Assembly (NCBI RefSeq): GCF_036327755.1 | Contig: NZ_CP109596.1 | Coordinates: 4,030,001 to 4,094,000, forward strand | Direction of reading: 5' to 3' | Source of the DNA: Nocardia sp. NBC_01503 | GTDB taxonomy: Bacteria > Actinomycetota > Actinomycetes > Mycobacteriales > Mycobacteriaceae | DNA length: 64,000 nucleotides | Shown: positions 9,635 through 18,625 of the stretch, piece by piece | Layout: the number at the start of each line of letters is the position of its first letter | How positions within the stretch are numbered: position 1 is the stretch's first letter | Notes under the pieces: generated by a model | The model's database searches: none | What the model was told of the DNA's origin: nothing | Seen by the model: the letters and a program-made list of their open reading frames with translations, nothing else | Position numbers and translations under genes: made by a program

Positions 9635-10927
9635 GTGGCTACCAAGGGCGCTCGCCGTGCTGTCATCGTGTCCGGGGTGCGGACCCCGTTCGTCAGGGCA
9701 TTCTCCGACTACACGCGGATGGACTCCATCGACCTGGCCGATACCGCCGTGCGCGGACTGCTGGAGCGAACGGGACTGCCGAAGGGTGAGGTCCAAGCAA
9801 TCGTGTGGGGCGGGGTGATCCTGCCCGGTGCCGCACCGAATATCGCGCGCGAGATCGCCCTCGATCTGCGATTGGATCCGGGCTGTGAGGGTTACACCGT
9901 CACGCGGGCTTGCGCTTCGGGGCTCCAGGCCGTGACCTCCGCCGCCGCCGCCATCGAGCGCGGTGAGTACGACATCATGATCGCCGGGGGTAGCGACTCC
10001 ACCAGCAATGCCGAGGTGAAGCTGCCGCAGAAGGTGGTGCATGCCGCCGCGCCGCTGGCACTGGGCAAGCCCAAGGCCAAGGACTACCTCACGGCCGCAG
10101 CGCAATTGGCGCCCTTCATCGACCTGGTGCCGCGACGGCCCAAGATCGAAGAGCGCACCACCGGTGAGGTCATGGGCGAATCCGCCGAGAAAATGGCTCG
10201 CATCCACGGGATTTCGCGGGCGGCGCAGGACGAGTTCGCGGCACGGTCCCATCATCGGGCGGCCGCGGCCATCGAATCGGGGCGGTTCGACAGCGAAGTG
10301 TTGTCGGTGACCACGCCCGAGGGTAAGACCATCACCCGGGACGGCCTGGTCCGGCCGGGCACCAGCGTGGAGAAACTGTCCACGCTCGCACCGGTTTTCG
10401 CCAAGGGGGGCACCGTCACCGCGGGCAATGCCAGCCCCCTTACCGACGGTGCCTCGGCCGTCCTGCTCATGAGTGAGGAGAAGGCCCGCGCCCTCGGCTT
10501 CGAGCCGCTCGCCGCCTTCCGTTCCTGGAGCTACGTCTCCGTCGACCCGCGCGACCAGGTCCTCATCGGCCCCGCCATCTCCATGCCCCGCGCCCTCGAC
10601 AAAGCCGGATTGTCCTTGGCGGACATCGATTTCGTCGACATCCACGAAGCCTTCGCCGCCCAAACCCTCTCCGTGGTCTCGGCCCTGGCGAGCACCGACT
10701 GGGCCAAACAGCGCCTCGACCGCGACCACGCGGTAGGCGAAATCGACCCCGCCACACTGAATATCCACGGCGGCTCGGTCTCCCTCGGCCACCCGTTCGG
10801 CGCGACAGGCGCCCGCATGGTCACCACCATGGCCAATGAACTCACCCGCTCCGGCAAGTCCACCGCGCTGCTCGGCATCTGCGCGGCGGGCGGCATCGGA
10901 GCCTCCGCCGTCCTTGAACGCGTCTGA
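9635..10927 (+). CDS. fadA2: Acetyl-CoA acyltransferase (thiolase), FadA2/FadI-like
   Basis: This 430-residue thiolase cleaves 3-ketoacyl-CoA with CoA in the last step of beta-oxidation. The acylated Cys93 lies in TRACASGLQ, the conserved His in VDIHEAF, and the C-terminal pair in SLGHPFGATG (His386) and ICAAGGIG (Cys416). Length and N-terminus match mycobacterial FadA2/E. coli FadI better than shorter FadA types. The start is GTG 9635, preceded by GAAAGGAAT. It interrupts the hpf-secA neighbourhood and is alone on its transcript, followed by a strong hairpin. Confidence 0.88.
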   Translation: MATKGARRAVIVSGVRTPFVRAFSDYTRMDSIDLADTAVRGLLERTGLPKGEVQAIVWGGVILPGAAPNIAREIALDLRLDPGCEGYTVTRACASGLQAVTSAAAAIERGEYDIMIAGGSDSTSNAEVKLPQKVVHAAAPLALGKPKAKDYLTAAAQLAPFIDLVPRRPKIEERTTGEVMGESAEKMARIHGISRAAQDEFAARSHHRAAAAIESGRFDSEVLSVTTPEGKTITRDGLVRPGTSVEKLSTLAPVFAKGGTVTAGNASPLTDGASAVLLMSEEKARALGFEPLAAFRSWSYVSVDPRDQVLIGPAISMPRALDKAGLSLADIDFVDIHEAFAAQTLSVVSALASTDWAKQRLDRDHAVGEIDPATLNIHGGSVSLGHPFGATGARMVTTMANELTRSGKSTALLGICAAGGIGASAVLERV

Positions 10928-10936
10928 TCCACCCGA

Positions 10937-10980
10937 ACGACAGGCCTGCCGCACCGAGACCGGCCCGGCGGGCCTGTCGT
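10937..10980. terminator. Bidirectional stem-loop terminator
   Basis: Arms beginning ACGACAGGCCTGCC and ending GGCGGGCCTGTCGT pair with one G-T. They sit between the convergent thiolase and bluB genes. Confidence 0.65.
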
Positions 10981-11062
10981 ATGTCCCGCGCGAGGGTCAT
11001 GCCGGGGCGGCTGGCGTAACCGGCCGATGCCGTCAGCGGCGCTGCTCGTATGGTGGAATCGG

Positions 11063-11734
11063 CTACTCGGAGGGGTTGCCGGGGCTGAAGCGATCCCAGT
11101 GGATGGCTTCTTCGAGAGGGCGGCGGGTACGCCAGCCGAGGCGTTCCAGGTCGGGGATCTGCTGGAATTCGGTGACCGGGCCGACGCAGAGCCAGGCGAC
11201 CGGTTTGATGTGGTCCGGCAATTCGAGCAGATCGGCCAGGACCGGGGTGTCGTAGAAGCTCACCCAGCCCACGCCCACGCCCTCGGCGGTGGCCGCCAAC
11301 CACAGGTTCTGGATGGCGAGAATCGTTGAGTAGATACCGGTTTCGGGGACGGTCGCCCGGCCCAGCACATGGGTGCCGCCGCGCGCCTGATTATGGGTGA
11401 CCACGATGCCGGTACCGGATTCGGTGATCCCCTCGATCTTGATCGGATTGAAGGTCTCCGAGCGATCCGCGGGCAGCGCCGCACCGAATTCGCGCCGCTT
11501 GTCCGCGACGTGGTCGGCGAACTTGCGCAGCATCGCCGGATCGCGAATCACGATGAAATCCCACGGCATCGAATTGCCGACGCTCGGCGCGCGATGCGCC
11601 GCCTCCAGAATCCGCAACAGGGTGCTGTCGTCCACGACCTCCCCGGAGAACTCCGCACGCACATCGCGGCGCAGACGGATGGCGTCGTAGACGCTCAGAC
11701 ATTCATCAGGGGTAACGGGACCTTCAGCACACAC
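11063..11734 (-). CDS. bluB: 5,6-dimethylbenzimidazole synthase BluB
   Basis: BluB converts reduced FMN and oxygen to 5,6-dimethylbenzimidazole, the lower ligand of vitamin B12. Diagnostic blocks are RRDVRAEF at the N-terminus, RAPSVGNSMPWDF, the VVTHNQARGGTHVLGR loop, then YSTILAIQNLWLAATAEGVGVGWVSFYD and VAWLCVGPV. GTG 11734 gives about 223 residues, close to characterised BluB. An in-frame GTG at 11827 would add 31 residues with no family resemblance. Neither start has a good ribosome-binding site. No other cobalamin gene is nearby. Confidence 0.87.
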   Translation of the reverse strand: MCAEGPVTPDECLSVYDAIRLRRDVRAEFSGEVVDDSTLLRILEAAHRAPSVGNSMPWDFIVIRDPAMLRKFADHVADKRREFGAALPADRSETFNPIKIEGITESGTGIVVTHNQARGGTHVLGRATVPETGIYSTILAIQNLWLAATAEGVGVGWVSFYDTPVLADLLELPDHIKPVAWLCVGPVTEFQQIPDLERLGWRTRRPLEEAIHWDRFSPGNPSE

Positions 11735-11925
11735 GCCGACCAGTGAACCAGGCCCCGCCTCGGCCCTTCCTGGCAGCCCGCACCCTCGCCGCTTTCTCGC
11801 GCCACCACCCGTTTCCGATGGCCCCACCCGAGTGATCAGGCAGCCCGGTCATACCGGTGGCGGGCCGGTCCCAGCGTGCGGTCGGCCGGGATCCACGCAC
11901 CGCCCCGTGGAATCGGCCCCGGATA

Positions 11926-11962
11926 CGACCGCGCCCCCACCGGAGCGGTGGGGGCGCGGTCG
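11926..11962 (-). terminator. GC-rich stem-loop terminator of desaturase 1
   Basis: Perfect 16-base arms (11926-11941 and 11947-11962) enclose the 5-base loop GGAGC, just downstream of the desaturase stop at 11980. Confidence 0.7.
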
Positions 11963-11979
11963 CGAGTACTTTCGGAGGG

Positions 11980-13230
11980 TCAGCCGACCAGGGCGGGCTC
12001 GCGACGGCTCAGGCGCTTACGGCCCTGGGCGAGGGCGGTGCGCAGGCCGGTGCGGCGACCCGTGGTCGGATCGATGCTCGCCACACCGCCGAACGCCTTC
12101 TCCGACTTGGTCTCCGGAGCGTCGTCGGTGCCGCGGCGCAGGTACTTGTTGGGCAGCGACAGCTTCATGATGGTGCGCCACGACTTGAAGTACTGCACCG
12201 GCAGCGAACCGGTGGTGTACGGCAGGTCGTACTTGTCGCACATGGCGCGCACCCGCACCGCGATATCGGCCAACCGGTTGGAGGGCAGATCCGGGAACAG
12301 GTGGTGCTCGATCTGATGGCTCAGGTTGCCGGACATGAAGTGCAGCAGCTTGCCGCCGGAGATGTTCGCGCTGCCGAGCATCTGGCGCAGGTACCACTCG
12401 CCCTGCGTCTCATTCGCCACATCACCCTTGGTGAACTTCTCCGCACCATCGGGGAAGTGACCGCAGAAGATGATGGCGTTGGTCCACACATTGCGCATGA
12501 CATTCGCGGCCAGGTTCGCGGTCAGCGTGCCGAAGAACGCCGGACCGGTGAGCAGCGGGAACAGCAGGTAATCCTTACCGGCCTGCTTACCGATCTTCTT
12601 GAGCACCAGCGCGCGGTCGGCCTCGAACTGCTTCCATTCAGGGGAGTCCTTGGCCCACTTCTTCTTCGCGACCTTGCCGAGCTCCAAATGCTGGATGGCG
12701 ACGCCGTATTCGAAGAAGCTCTGCAGCAGCAGGTTGTAGATGGGCTGGCCGAGATAGAACGGGCTCCAGCGCTGATCGCGGGTGACGCGCAGCAGGCCGT
12801 AGCCGATATCGTCGTCCATGCCGAGCACATTGGTGTACTTGTGGTGCAGGAAATTGTGCGTGATCTTCCAGTGCTCGGAGGGACCGGCGTTGTCCCATTC
12901 CCACGAGGTGGAGTGGATCTCGGGATCGTTCATCCAATCCCATTGGCCGTGCATGACGTTATGGCCGATCTCCATATTCTCGATGATCTTGGCCGTACCG
13001 AGCAATGCCGTGCCCGCGATCCACGCCGGCGGGAAGAGACTGAAGAAAAGCGCGCCGCGTCCGCTGATTTCGAGGGCGCGCTGTAGCCGGATCACCCGGC
13101 GGATGTATCGGGCATCGCTTTCGCCCCGGGAGGATTCGATTTCGCGGCGGATGGCGTCGAGCTCCGCACCGATAGCTTCGACATCCTCCGGGGTGAGGTG
13201 TGCGTATTCCTTGACATCCGAGATCGCCAT
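11980..13230 (-). CDS. DesA3-type membrane fatty acid desaturase (copy 1)
   Basis: This acyl-CoA delta-9 desaturase type places a double bond in stearoyl/palmitoyl-CoA using electrons from an NADPH oxidoreductase. The three His boxes that bind the di-iron centre are present: GHNVMHG (His90, His94), HNFLHH (His125, His129, His130) and QIEHH near 315. Hydrophobic helices surround them. ATG 13230 (416 residues) is preferred over 13275 because the paralogue starts at the same MAI-D motif. The 95 bp upstream holds a dense set of operator-like repeats. Sequence identity to copy 2 is high. Confidence 0.93.
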   Translation of the reverse strand: MAISDVKEYAHLTPEDVEAIGAELDAIRREIESSRGESDARYIRRVIRLQRALEISGRGALFFSLFPPAWIAGTALLGTAKIIENMEIGHNVMHGQWDWMNDPEIHSTSWEWDNAGPSEHWKITHNFLHHKYTNVLGMDDDIGYGLLRVTRDQRWSPFYLGQPIYNLLLQSFFEYGVAIQHLELGKVAKKKWAKDSPEWKQFEADRALVLKKIGKQAGKDYLLFPLLTGPAFFGTLTANLAANVMRNVWTNAIIFCGHFPDGAEKFTKGDVANETQGEWYLRQMLGSANISGGKLLHFMSGNLSHQIEHHLFPDLPSNRLADIAVRVRAMCDKYDLPYTTGSLPVQYFKSWRTIMKLSLPNKYLRRGTDDAPETKSEKAFGGVASIDPTTGRRTGLRTALAQGRKRLSRREPALVG

Positions 13231-13270
13231 GCAGGTTACAGTACCGTAGGTTACGGCTCCGTAGGTTCCG
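13231..13270 (-). promoter_or_regulatory. Operator-like repeats upstream of desaturase 1
   Basis: Read toward the gene, three copies of G(T/G)AACCT(A/G) recur every 15 bp. The middle one is the perfect palindrome CCGTA-ACC-TACGG (13244-13256). The last copy touches the start codon. A closely matching site precedes the reductase gene, supporting a shared regulator, probably of TetR type; the regulator itself is not in the window. Confidence 0.6.
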
Positions 13271-13291
13271 GGCAAGTGAATCCGTAACGTG

Positions 13292-13313
13292 TCGAACGCC
13301 GCATTGCGTTCGA
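13292..13313. repeat. Inverted repeat between the two desaturase genes
   Basis: Perfect arms TCGAACGC and GCGTTCGA surround a 6-base spacer, just past the stop of desaturase 2. It may be a weak terminator for that gene or a second operator for desaturase 1. Confidence 0.4.
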
Positions 13314-13325
13314 TATCGTAACCTG

Positions 13326-14744
13326 CTATCGGCTACGGCGCAGAATATCCTTCAGCGAACGCCGGCGCCCCGCCTTCTCGGTGAGCAAAGCCTTTTCATG
13401 CCTTGCCTTTTCCTGCAGCGACAGCTTCGCCTCGCGCAGTACTTCCTTCTCGTGGCGGGCCTTCTCCTTGAGCGCGATCTTGGCCTCCTGCATGGCAGAA
13501 CGCAGGCCGCGCCGCTCACCCGTCACCGGGTCCACACCCGTCCAATTGTGCTCGGCCAGCCATTCCTGACCATCCTGCAGCGAGGGCATGGACGGCAGCG
13601 GCGGCAGCGTGACACCCGCGAACTTGCGCTCGGAAGAAGTCTCCGGCGCGTCATCGGAGGTGCGCTTGAGCCACTGATCCGGCAGCGCCAGTTTGTGAAT
13701 GGTGCGGAACGCCAGCAGATATTGCTTGGCAATGGATCCGGTGGTGTACGGCAGGTCGTACTTGTCGCACAGCTCCTTCACCTTCACCGACACCTCGGCA
13801 TACCGATTGCTCGGAATGTCCGGGAACAGGTGATGCTCGATCTGGAAGCTGAGATTGCCGCTCATCAACGCCATCGCCGGGCCCGCCTCGAAATTGGCGC
13901 TACCCAGCATCTGCCGCAGATACCATTCGCCCTGCGTCTCGTTCTCGAACTGCTCCTCGGTGAATTTCTGTGCGCCATCGGGGAAGTGACCGCAGAAGAT
14001 CACCGCGTACGCCCAGAGATTGCGGACCAGATTCGCGGTGGCATTCGCCTTCAGCGTGGACTTCCACGCCGGACCGGTCAGCGCCGGATAGATCACGAAA
14101 TCCTTGACGACCTGCTTACCGGCCTTACGCCAGAACTCCTTGTTCGGCTCGGAGAACCAATCCTTGGGATCGACACCCTGCTGTTCCTTCACCGCCGAAA
14201 GATCATGCAGCGCGATACCCCACTCGAACAGGGCCGCCAACACCAGATTCGCCACCGGCTGAGCGAGATTGATCGGCTTCCACTCCTCATCGCGCGTCAT
14301 GCGCAGGATGCCGAAGCCCAGATCCTCATCCATATCCAGGATGTTCGTATAGGTGTGATGCGAATAGTTGTGCGCGGTCTTCCACTGCGCCGACGCACCC
14401 GTCATATCCCACTCCCATGTGGTGGAGTGGATCTCGGGATCGTTCATCCAATCCCATTGCCCGTGGCTGATGTTGTGCCCGAGCTCCATATTCTCGATGA
14501 TCTTGGCCACCGACAGCAGCGCGGTACCGCCCAGCCACGCCCACCGATTCCGGCTCGCGAACAGGGTGGCGCGGCCCGCCGCCTCCAGCACCCGCTGGGC
14601 GCGGATGACGCGACGAATGTACTTCGCATCCCGTTCACCCAGCGACAGCTCGACATTGCGGCGAATGGTGTCGAGCTCCTGACCCAGGGTCTCGATATCC
14701 GCCTCGGTGAGGTGGGCGAACGTCTTGATGTCGGTGATAGCCAC
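13326..14744 (-). CDS. DesA3-type fatty acid desaturase (copy 2) with charged C-terminal tail
   Basis: A 472-residue paralogue of the desaturase downstream. His boxes are GHNISHG (His90, His94), HNYSHH (His125, His129, His130) and QIEHH, with the same NDPEIHST(T/S)WEWD block. It differs by a C-terminal extension of about 50 residues rich in Lys, Glu and Arg, in which EARHEK/KARHEK-type heptads repeat; this could form a cytosolic helix for partner binding or degradation control. ATG 14744 is the start. It lies upstream of copy 1 and downstream of the reductase, the likely electron donor. Confidence 0.93.
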   Translation of the reverse strand: MAITDIKTFAHLTEADIETLGQELDTIRRNVELSLGERDAKYIRRVIRAQRVLEAAGRATLFASRNRWAWLGGTALLSVAKIIENMELGHNISHGQWDWMNDPEIHSTTWEWDMTGASAQWKTAHNYSHHTYTNILDMDEDLGFGILRMTRDEEWKPINLAQPVANLVLAALFEWGIALHDLSAVKEQQGVDPKDWFSEPNKEFWRKAGKQVVKDFVIYPALTGPAWKSTLKANATANLVRNLWAYAVIFCGHFPDGAQKFTEEQFENETQGEWYLRQMLGSANFEAGPAMALMSGNLSFQIEHHLFPDIPSNRYAEVSVKVKELCDKYDLPYTTGSIAKQYLLAFRTIHKLALPDQWLKRTSDDAPETSSERKFAGVTLPPLPSMPSLQDGQEWLAEHNWTGVDPVTGERRGLRSAMQEAKIALKEKARHEKEVLREAKLSLQEKARHEKALLTEKAGRRRSLKDILRRSR

Positions 14745-14764
14745 CGGCGATCCTCCGTGTCTAA

Positions 14765-14966
14765 TTGCCCTGCGCTTCGCTCCGGGCGGGTGCTGTGCCT
14801 TTGGCCCGCCGCTTCGCTGCGGGCGGGTGCCGTGCCGTTGGCCCGCCGCTTCGCAGCGGGCGGGTTCGCGGCCCTGGGAGTCTCGATTCTTCCCTCCCTC
14901 CGCTCCTCCGCTTCGCTCCCCCGCTCCACTCGGTCCAGAACCGAGACGGGCCGCGAACTTGGGGGG
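14765..14966 (-). repeat. Dispersed intergenic repeat family 1, copy A, with 37-bp tandem repeat
   Basis: The gap between desaturase 2 and the reductase holds a repeat shared with 35628-35765 and 39131-39247. TTCGCGGCCC (14865-14874) and GGGCCGCGAA (14948-14957) are inverted ends around a purine-rich core that reads GGAGCGGAGG-like on the minus strand. Beyond one end, a 37-bp unit occurs in tandem at 14786-14822 and 14823-14859, with a partial third copy merging into the element. Accidental ORFs across it yield repeated EERREGR-type peptides, but no gene is supported. Confidence 0.75.
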
Positions 14967-15052
14967 AATTGTGAGGAAGGTGTTATCGGAGGGAGGGGGC
15001 TTTCATCGAGGGTAGCTGTTACAGGGCGGCCGTGGGGTGGCTGGTGTGTGCG

Positions 15053-16213
15053 TTATACGTCAAGAGTGCAATCGCCGGCGGCGGCCGAGATGCAGGTCTG
15101 CACCTTGTCGCCCGCCCGGCGCTCATTTCCATTGCGCAGATCGCGCACATGACCGTCGGTGATGGTCACCACACAGGTCTGGCAGATGCCCATACGGCAG
15201 CCGAACGGCATCTGCACGCCCGCACCCTCACCCGCCTGCAGGAGCGTGGTGGCACCGTCGATCTCGACCGACTTACCGGTGCGCGCGAAGGTGACGGTGC
15301 CACCCTCGCCGGTGGCCGAACGCTCGATCTCGAAGCGCTCCACATGCAGCTTCTCGATGATATCGGCGGTCGCCCAATGCTTTTCGATCTCGTCGAGCAT
15401 GCCCAGCGGGCCGCACGCCCAGGTGTCGCGCTCGCGCCAGTCGGGGACCAGCTCATCCAGATCGCTCAGCGCGAACTTGCCGTTCTCGCCGGTGTAGTGC
15501 AGGTTCGCGGTGAAACTCGGGTGCTTGTCGTGCAATTCGCGCAGATCATTGCCGAACATGACATCTTCGGGGGTGCGCGCGGAGTGCACGTGCACCACAT
15601 CCGGGACCACACCGCGCCGATCCATGGTGCGCAGCATCGCCATCACCGGGGTTATACCGGAGCCCGCGGTCAGGAACAGCACCTTCGACGGCGGCGGCTC
15701 GGGGAGTACGAATCCGCCCTGCGGCGCGGCCAACCGCACCACACTGCCGACCGCGACACCATTGACCAGATGGCTGGAGAGGAACCCCTCCGGCATGGCC
15801 TTCACCGCGATCGAGATGAGCCGCTTGCTCTTATGCTCGGGATCGGTCCAATCCGGCGGGCAGGTCAGCGAATACGAGCGCCAATGCCAGCGGCCCTGCA
15901 CCAGCACGCCGATACCGATGTACTGGCCCGGGGCGAATTTGAAGTCGAAACCCCAGCCCGGCTTGATCACCAGGGTGACCGAATCCGCGGTCTCCTTGCG
16001 CACCTCCACAATGCGCCCGCGCAGTTCCCGCGCGGACCACAGCGGATTCACCAGATGCAGATAGTCATCGGGCAGCAGGGGAGTGGTGACCCGTGCGGCC
16101 GCACCACGCAGCGCATTCAACTTCGTGCGTCCCGCGGTCGCGCCCTCGGAGACCGGAGCCTCCAGCCATTCCCGGAGTCCCCGCGCGGAGAATCCGCCAC
16201 TCTTCGATGCCAT
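15053..16213 (-). CDS. Ferredoxin-type oxidoreductase, electron donor for desaturases
   Basis: This 386-residue flavoprotein transfers electrons from NAD(P)H to the acyl desaturases. An N-terminal FAD domain (RSYSLTCPP near 150) is followed by an NAD domain ([16 protein letters not shown]) and a C-terminal plant-type [2Fe-2S] ferredoxin domain with CRMGICQTC and a fourth Cys in QTCIS. It corresponds to Rv3230c, which works with DesA3 in M. tuberculosis. The start is ATG 16213. A site matching the desaturase 1 operator lies about 190 bp upstream. Confidence 0.92.
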   Translation of the reverse strand: MASKSGGFSARGLREWLEAPVSEGATAGRTKLNALRGAAARVTTPLLPDDYLHLVNPLWSARELRGRIVEVRKETADSVTLVIKPGWGFDFKFAPGQYIGIGVLVQGRWHWRSYSLTCPPDWTDPEHKSKRLISIAVKAMPEGFLSSHLVNGVAVGSVVRLAAPQGGFVLPEPPPSKVLFLTAGSGITPVMAMLRTMDRRGVVPDVVHVHSARTPEDVMFGNDLRELHDKHPSFTANLHYTGENGKFALSDLDELVPDWRERDTWACGPLGMLDEIEKHWATADIIEKLHVERFEIERSATGEGGTVTFARTGKSVEIDGATTLLQAGEGAGVQMPFGCRMGICQTCVVTITDGHVRDLRNGNERRAGDKVQTCISAAAGDCTLDV

Positions 16214-16397
16214 TTTCCCGAACGTTCCTGTCGGTCGTGCGCTCAGAGCGCAGTGTCGTCATACGCGACCCCGAACGGGTCGCAGGCCCCGCCACCGCAG
16301 CGGTGACAGCAGCCGCACAGCGCAGCATCATCGCTGCTCACCATGCCCGCGCGCCACGACCGAACGCCCTCTCGGACCCCGGTCGCACGCTGTCACA

Positions 16398-16424
16398 GCA
16401 AGGTTACGGCATCGTAGGTTACGA
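16398..16424 (-). promoter_or_regulatory. Operator-like site upstream of the reductase, matching the desaturase 1 site
   Basis: Read toward the reductase, this site contains CGTAACCTACG followed by GCCGTAACCTTGC. It agrees with the desaturase 1 site over about 26 positions apart from three substitutions and a one-base gap. The spacing between the two GTAACCT words, 15 bp, is the same in both places. Confidence 0.6.
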
Positions 16425-16650
16425 CGTCGCCGCCAGACAGGAAAGAGGGTCTACGCGGGGCTGGGTCACGCGACTCAGGGGAGGAAGGCGACAGCGTGAA
16501 CGGGGCTTCGAGCCGCCACGACTCAGCGCCCGAGCGCTCTGGCCGCAGTGGGGGCGGGGCGCGGCTCGGGACCTGGCGTCAGCCTCGCTGCGCAGCGGGG
16601 TTTGGGGCGAAGCCCCAAGACCCAGCGTCAGCGCCCCTGTCTCTGCGCTC
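16425..16650. other. Intergenic stretch with inverted repeats, no gene
   Basis: Part of the 437-bp gap between the reductase and the DUF6912 gene. It holds GC-rich inverted words (GGGGCGAAGCCCC, and paired CAGCGTCAGCGCC-like segments around 16575-16640) that probably terminate the DUF6912 transcript. I see no coding region. Confidence 0.4.
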
Positions 16651-17226
16651 CTAGAGGAGGTCGAGCAGGAACGGCAGTTCCTGCGCCGCGTACCAGGCCA
16701 ATTGGTGGTCTTCGGCATCGCCGAGGACGAACTCGGCGTCCGTATCACCCATATCGGCGGCGTCGATGACATCCACGGCCTTCGCCACCGTGGGCTCGGC
16801 CTCGGCCAGATCGACGTGCACCGAGGCGATCGCCGAGTAGGGGATGGCGGCGGAGAGCCGCACCACCGCGTCGTCGAGGTCGGGGCGCAGCGTGGCGCCG
16901 TCGACGTCGGCGGCGATGACCGCGCGGCGGAAGATCGGCCCGCGCGCGGGGCTCGCGTCGTCGGAGTCGTCCTTGTCGTCGAGCGCGGAGTCCTCGGCCA
17001 GCAGCCGCAGCGACGCCCGCGCCGCCTCCGCCATCGCGACCTCGGCGAGCTCTTCGTCATCCCCGGAGGCGTACGCCTCGCGCAGTGCGGGCGTGACGGC
17101 GAACGCGGTGTCGTTGATGGCTCGGATCTCCCGGTCGGTGACCAGTTCCCGCAGCATCGGCACGGTGGCCGGGACGTACACGCGTAGCTTCTTCGCCACG
17201 CCGGACGACTCACTGGACGCAGGCAC
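16651..17226 (-). CDS. DUF6912 family protein
   Basis: A conserved actinobacterial protein of up to 191 residues with no known activity; the position matches Rv3231c. Visible features are KKLRVYVPATVPMLRELV at the N-terminus, an acidic variable middle (DDKDDSDDAS) and a C-terminal AEFVLGDAEDHQLAWYAAQELPFLLDL segment. GTG 17226 overlaps the end of the upstream acyltransferase by 17 bp; GTG 17199, starting at the KKLRVYVP block, is an equally reasonable start without overlap. Probably cotranscribed with that gene. Confidence 0.75.
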   Translation of the reverse strand: MPASSESSGVAKKLRVYVPATVPMLRELVTDREIRAINDTAFAVTPALREAYASGDDEELAEVAMAEAARASLRLLAEDSALDDKDDSDDASPARGPIFRRAVIAADVDGATLRPDLDDAVVRLSAAIPYSAIASVHVDLAEAEPTVAKAVDVIDAADMGDTDAEFVLGDAEDHQLAWYAAQELPFLLDLL

Positions 17227-18625
17227 CGAGCATCTCCTCCATCGACTCGTGCACCGAAGCGGTCAATACCGCGATATCGGCCATTGCGTCGCGATCGGCG
17301 GTGAGCCCGTAGCAGACCCGCCCGTCATAGGAGGTGAGTCCGATACTCAAAGCCTGATTGCGCAGCAGCGGCGACACCGGGTACATCTCCAGCATCCGCG
17401 CTCCGCCGATGTACATCGGCTGCTGCGGACCCGGCGCATTGGTGATCACCAGATTGAACGTGTGCTCGGCAAAGGTACTCGCTGATCGCACACTCATGGC
17501 ATGCAGGCTCGCCGGAGCGAATCCGGCCATATGTACGAGCGTGCGCGCCCGCACCCCCAGTTGATGCCGTGCGTGCGCCTCGGTGGCGTGCTTGATATGG
17601 GACATCCGGATCACCGGATTGGGTTCGCCCACCGGCAGATCCACCAGCACCGAGGTGACCTCGCCCGCCGGTTTCAACTCCGCGCCGTCCGCGTACACGG
17701 ACATGGGTACGACCGCGCGCAGGGTGTCGGCCTCGGTGAGCACCTGCCCGCGCGAGAGCAGCCAATTGCGCAGCGCCCCCGTGACCACGGCCAGGATCAC
17801 ATCATTGATGGAGCAGTCGAAGCGCTTGCGGATCTTGCGGTAATCCTCGAGATCGGTGCGCACCACCTCCACCCGCCGATTGCGTGAGGTGCGGGTATTG
17901 AGCGGACTGTCCGGTGCGCCCAGCGCCGCGGCCCGCAGCATGGACACCATCTTCTGTACGGCCTTCCCGGTGGCGTCGACCACCGCGAACGCCTCCGCAC
18001 CGTGATGGCGCATCACCTCGAGGGCCTCGCGCGGCTGGGTGGCCAGATGCAGGACCGCCCCGACCAGCAATTCCAGATCGGCGGGTTCACGATGCGCGAT
18101 CCAGGCGTCGTCGGCGACATCGCGCGGGTCGGCCGAGGTGTCCAGGATCACATGCCCGATCTCCAGTGCGGAATCCCCGTCCACCAGCGCCGAATGCGTT
18201 TTGGTGAAGACCGCCGACCGCCCGTCCGAGAGCCCCTCGACGAGGTACATCTCCCACAGTGGCCGAGTGCTGTCCAGCGGTCTCGACGCCAGCCGTGCGA
18301 CCAGGTCGAGCAGCTGTTCATCGGTGCCCGGTTCGGGCAGGGCGGACCGGCGGATGTGATAGGTGATGTCGAAATGCGCGTCGTCCACCCAGACCGGCCG
18401 GCCCAGCGCGAACGGGATCTCGCGCACCTTGCGCCGGTACAGCGGTACCAGCGGCAATCGTGATTCGACGAGGTGTACCAGGCTGTCGTAATCCAGCGGT
18501 GCGTGCCCGGAGTTTCCGGCGGGCACCGCATTGCGCAGGATGGCGAGGGAGCCGATATGCATCGGATTACTACTGGATTCGAGCCGGTAGAACGATGCGT
18601 CCTGCGGTGTCAGTCTGGTGATCAC
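17210..18625 (-). CDS. WS/DGAT-family acyltransferase with altered HHxxxDG motif
   Basis: This 471-residue protein belongs to the wax ester synthase/diacylglycerol acyltransferase family, which makes triacylglycerol or wax esters. Family blocks are seen: LTPQDASFYRLES at the start, RPLWEMYLVEGL near 121-132, and NLVITNAPGPQQPMYIGG in the second half. The catalytic motif, normally HHxxxDG, reads H144-S145-A-L-V-D149-G150, so the second histidine, considered the general base, is serine. Codon TCG is clear at this position. It may be a non-catalytic paralogue or use another mechanism. Neighbouring desaturases point to lipid storage. Confidence 0.85.
   Translation of the reverse strand: MITRLTPQDASFYRLESSSNPMHIGSLAILRNAVPAGNSGHAPLDYDSLVHLVESRLPLVPLYRRKVREIPFALGRPVWVDDAHFDITYHIRRSALPEPGTDEQLLDLVARLASRPLDSTRPLWEMYLVEGLSDGRSAVFTKTHSALVDGDSALEIGHVILDTSADPRDVADDAWIAHREPADLELLVGAVLHLATQPREALEVMRHHGAEAFAVVDATGKAVQKMVSMLRAAALGAPDSPLNTRTSRNRRVEVVRTDLEDYRKIRKRFDCSINDVILAVVTGALRNWLLSRGQVLTEADTLRAVVPMSVYADGAELKPAGEVTSVLVDLPVGEPNPVIRMSHIKHATEAHARHQLGVRARTLVHMAGFAPASLHAMSVRSASTFAEHTFNLVITNAPGPQQPMYIGGARMLEMYPVSPLLRNQALSIGLTSYDGRVCYGLTADRDAMADIAVLTASVHESMEEMLGACVQ

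Noticed and set aside
13292-13313. TCGAACGC / GCGTTCGA as an SOS (LexA) box
   Set aside because: The mycobacterial LexA box needs TCGAAC-N4-GTTCGA; here the same hexamers are 10 bases apart, and the gene is a desaturase.
14786-14866. CRISPR array at the 37-bp tandem repeat
   Set aside because: Units are contiguous with no spacers, and no cas gene is present.
14771-14966. A gene within repeat copy A (open frames on both strands)
   Set aside because: Similar peptides arise at the other family copies because the DNA is repeated; there is no start signal and the frames are not conserved at copy C.
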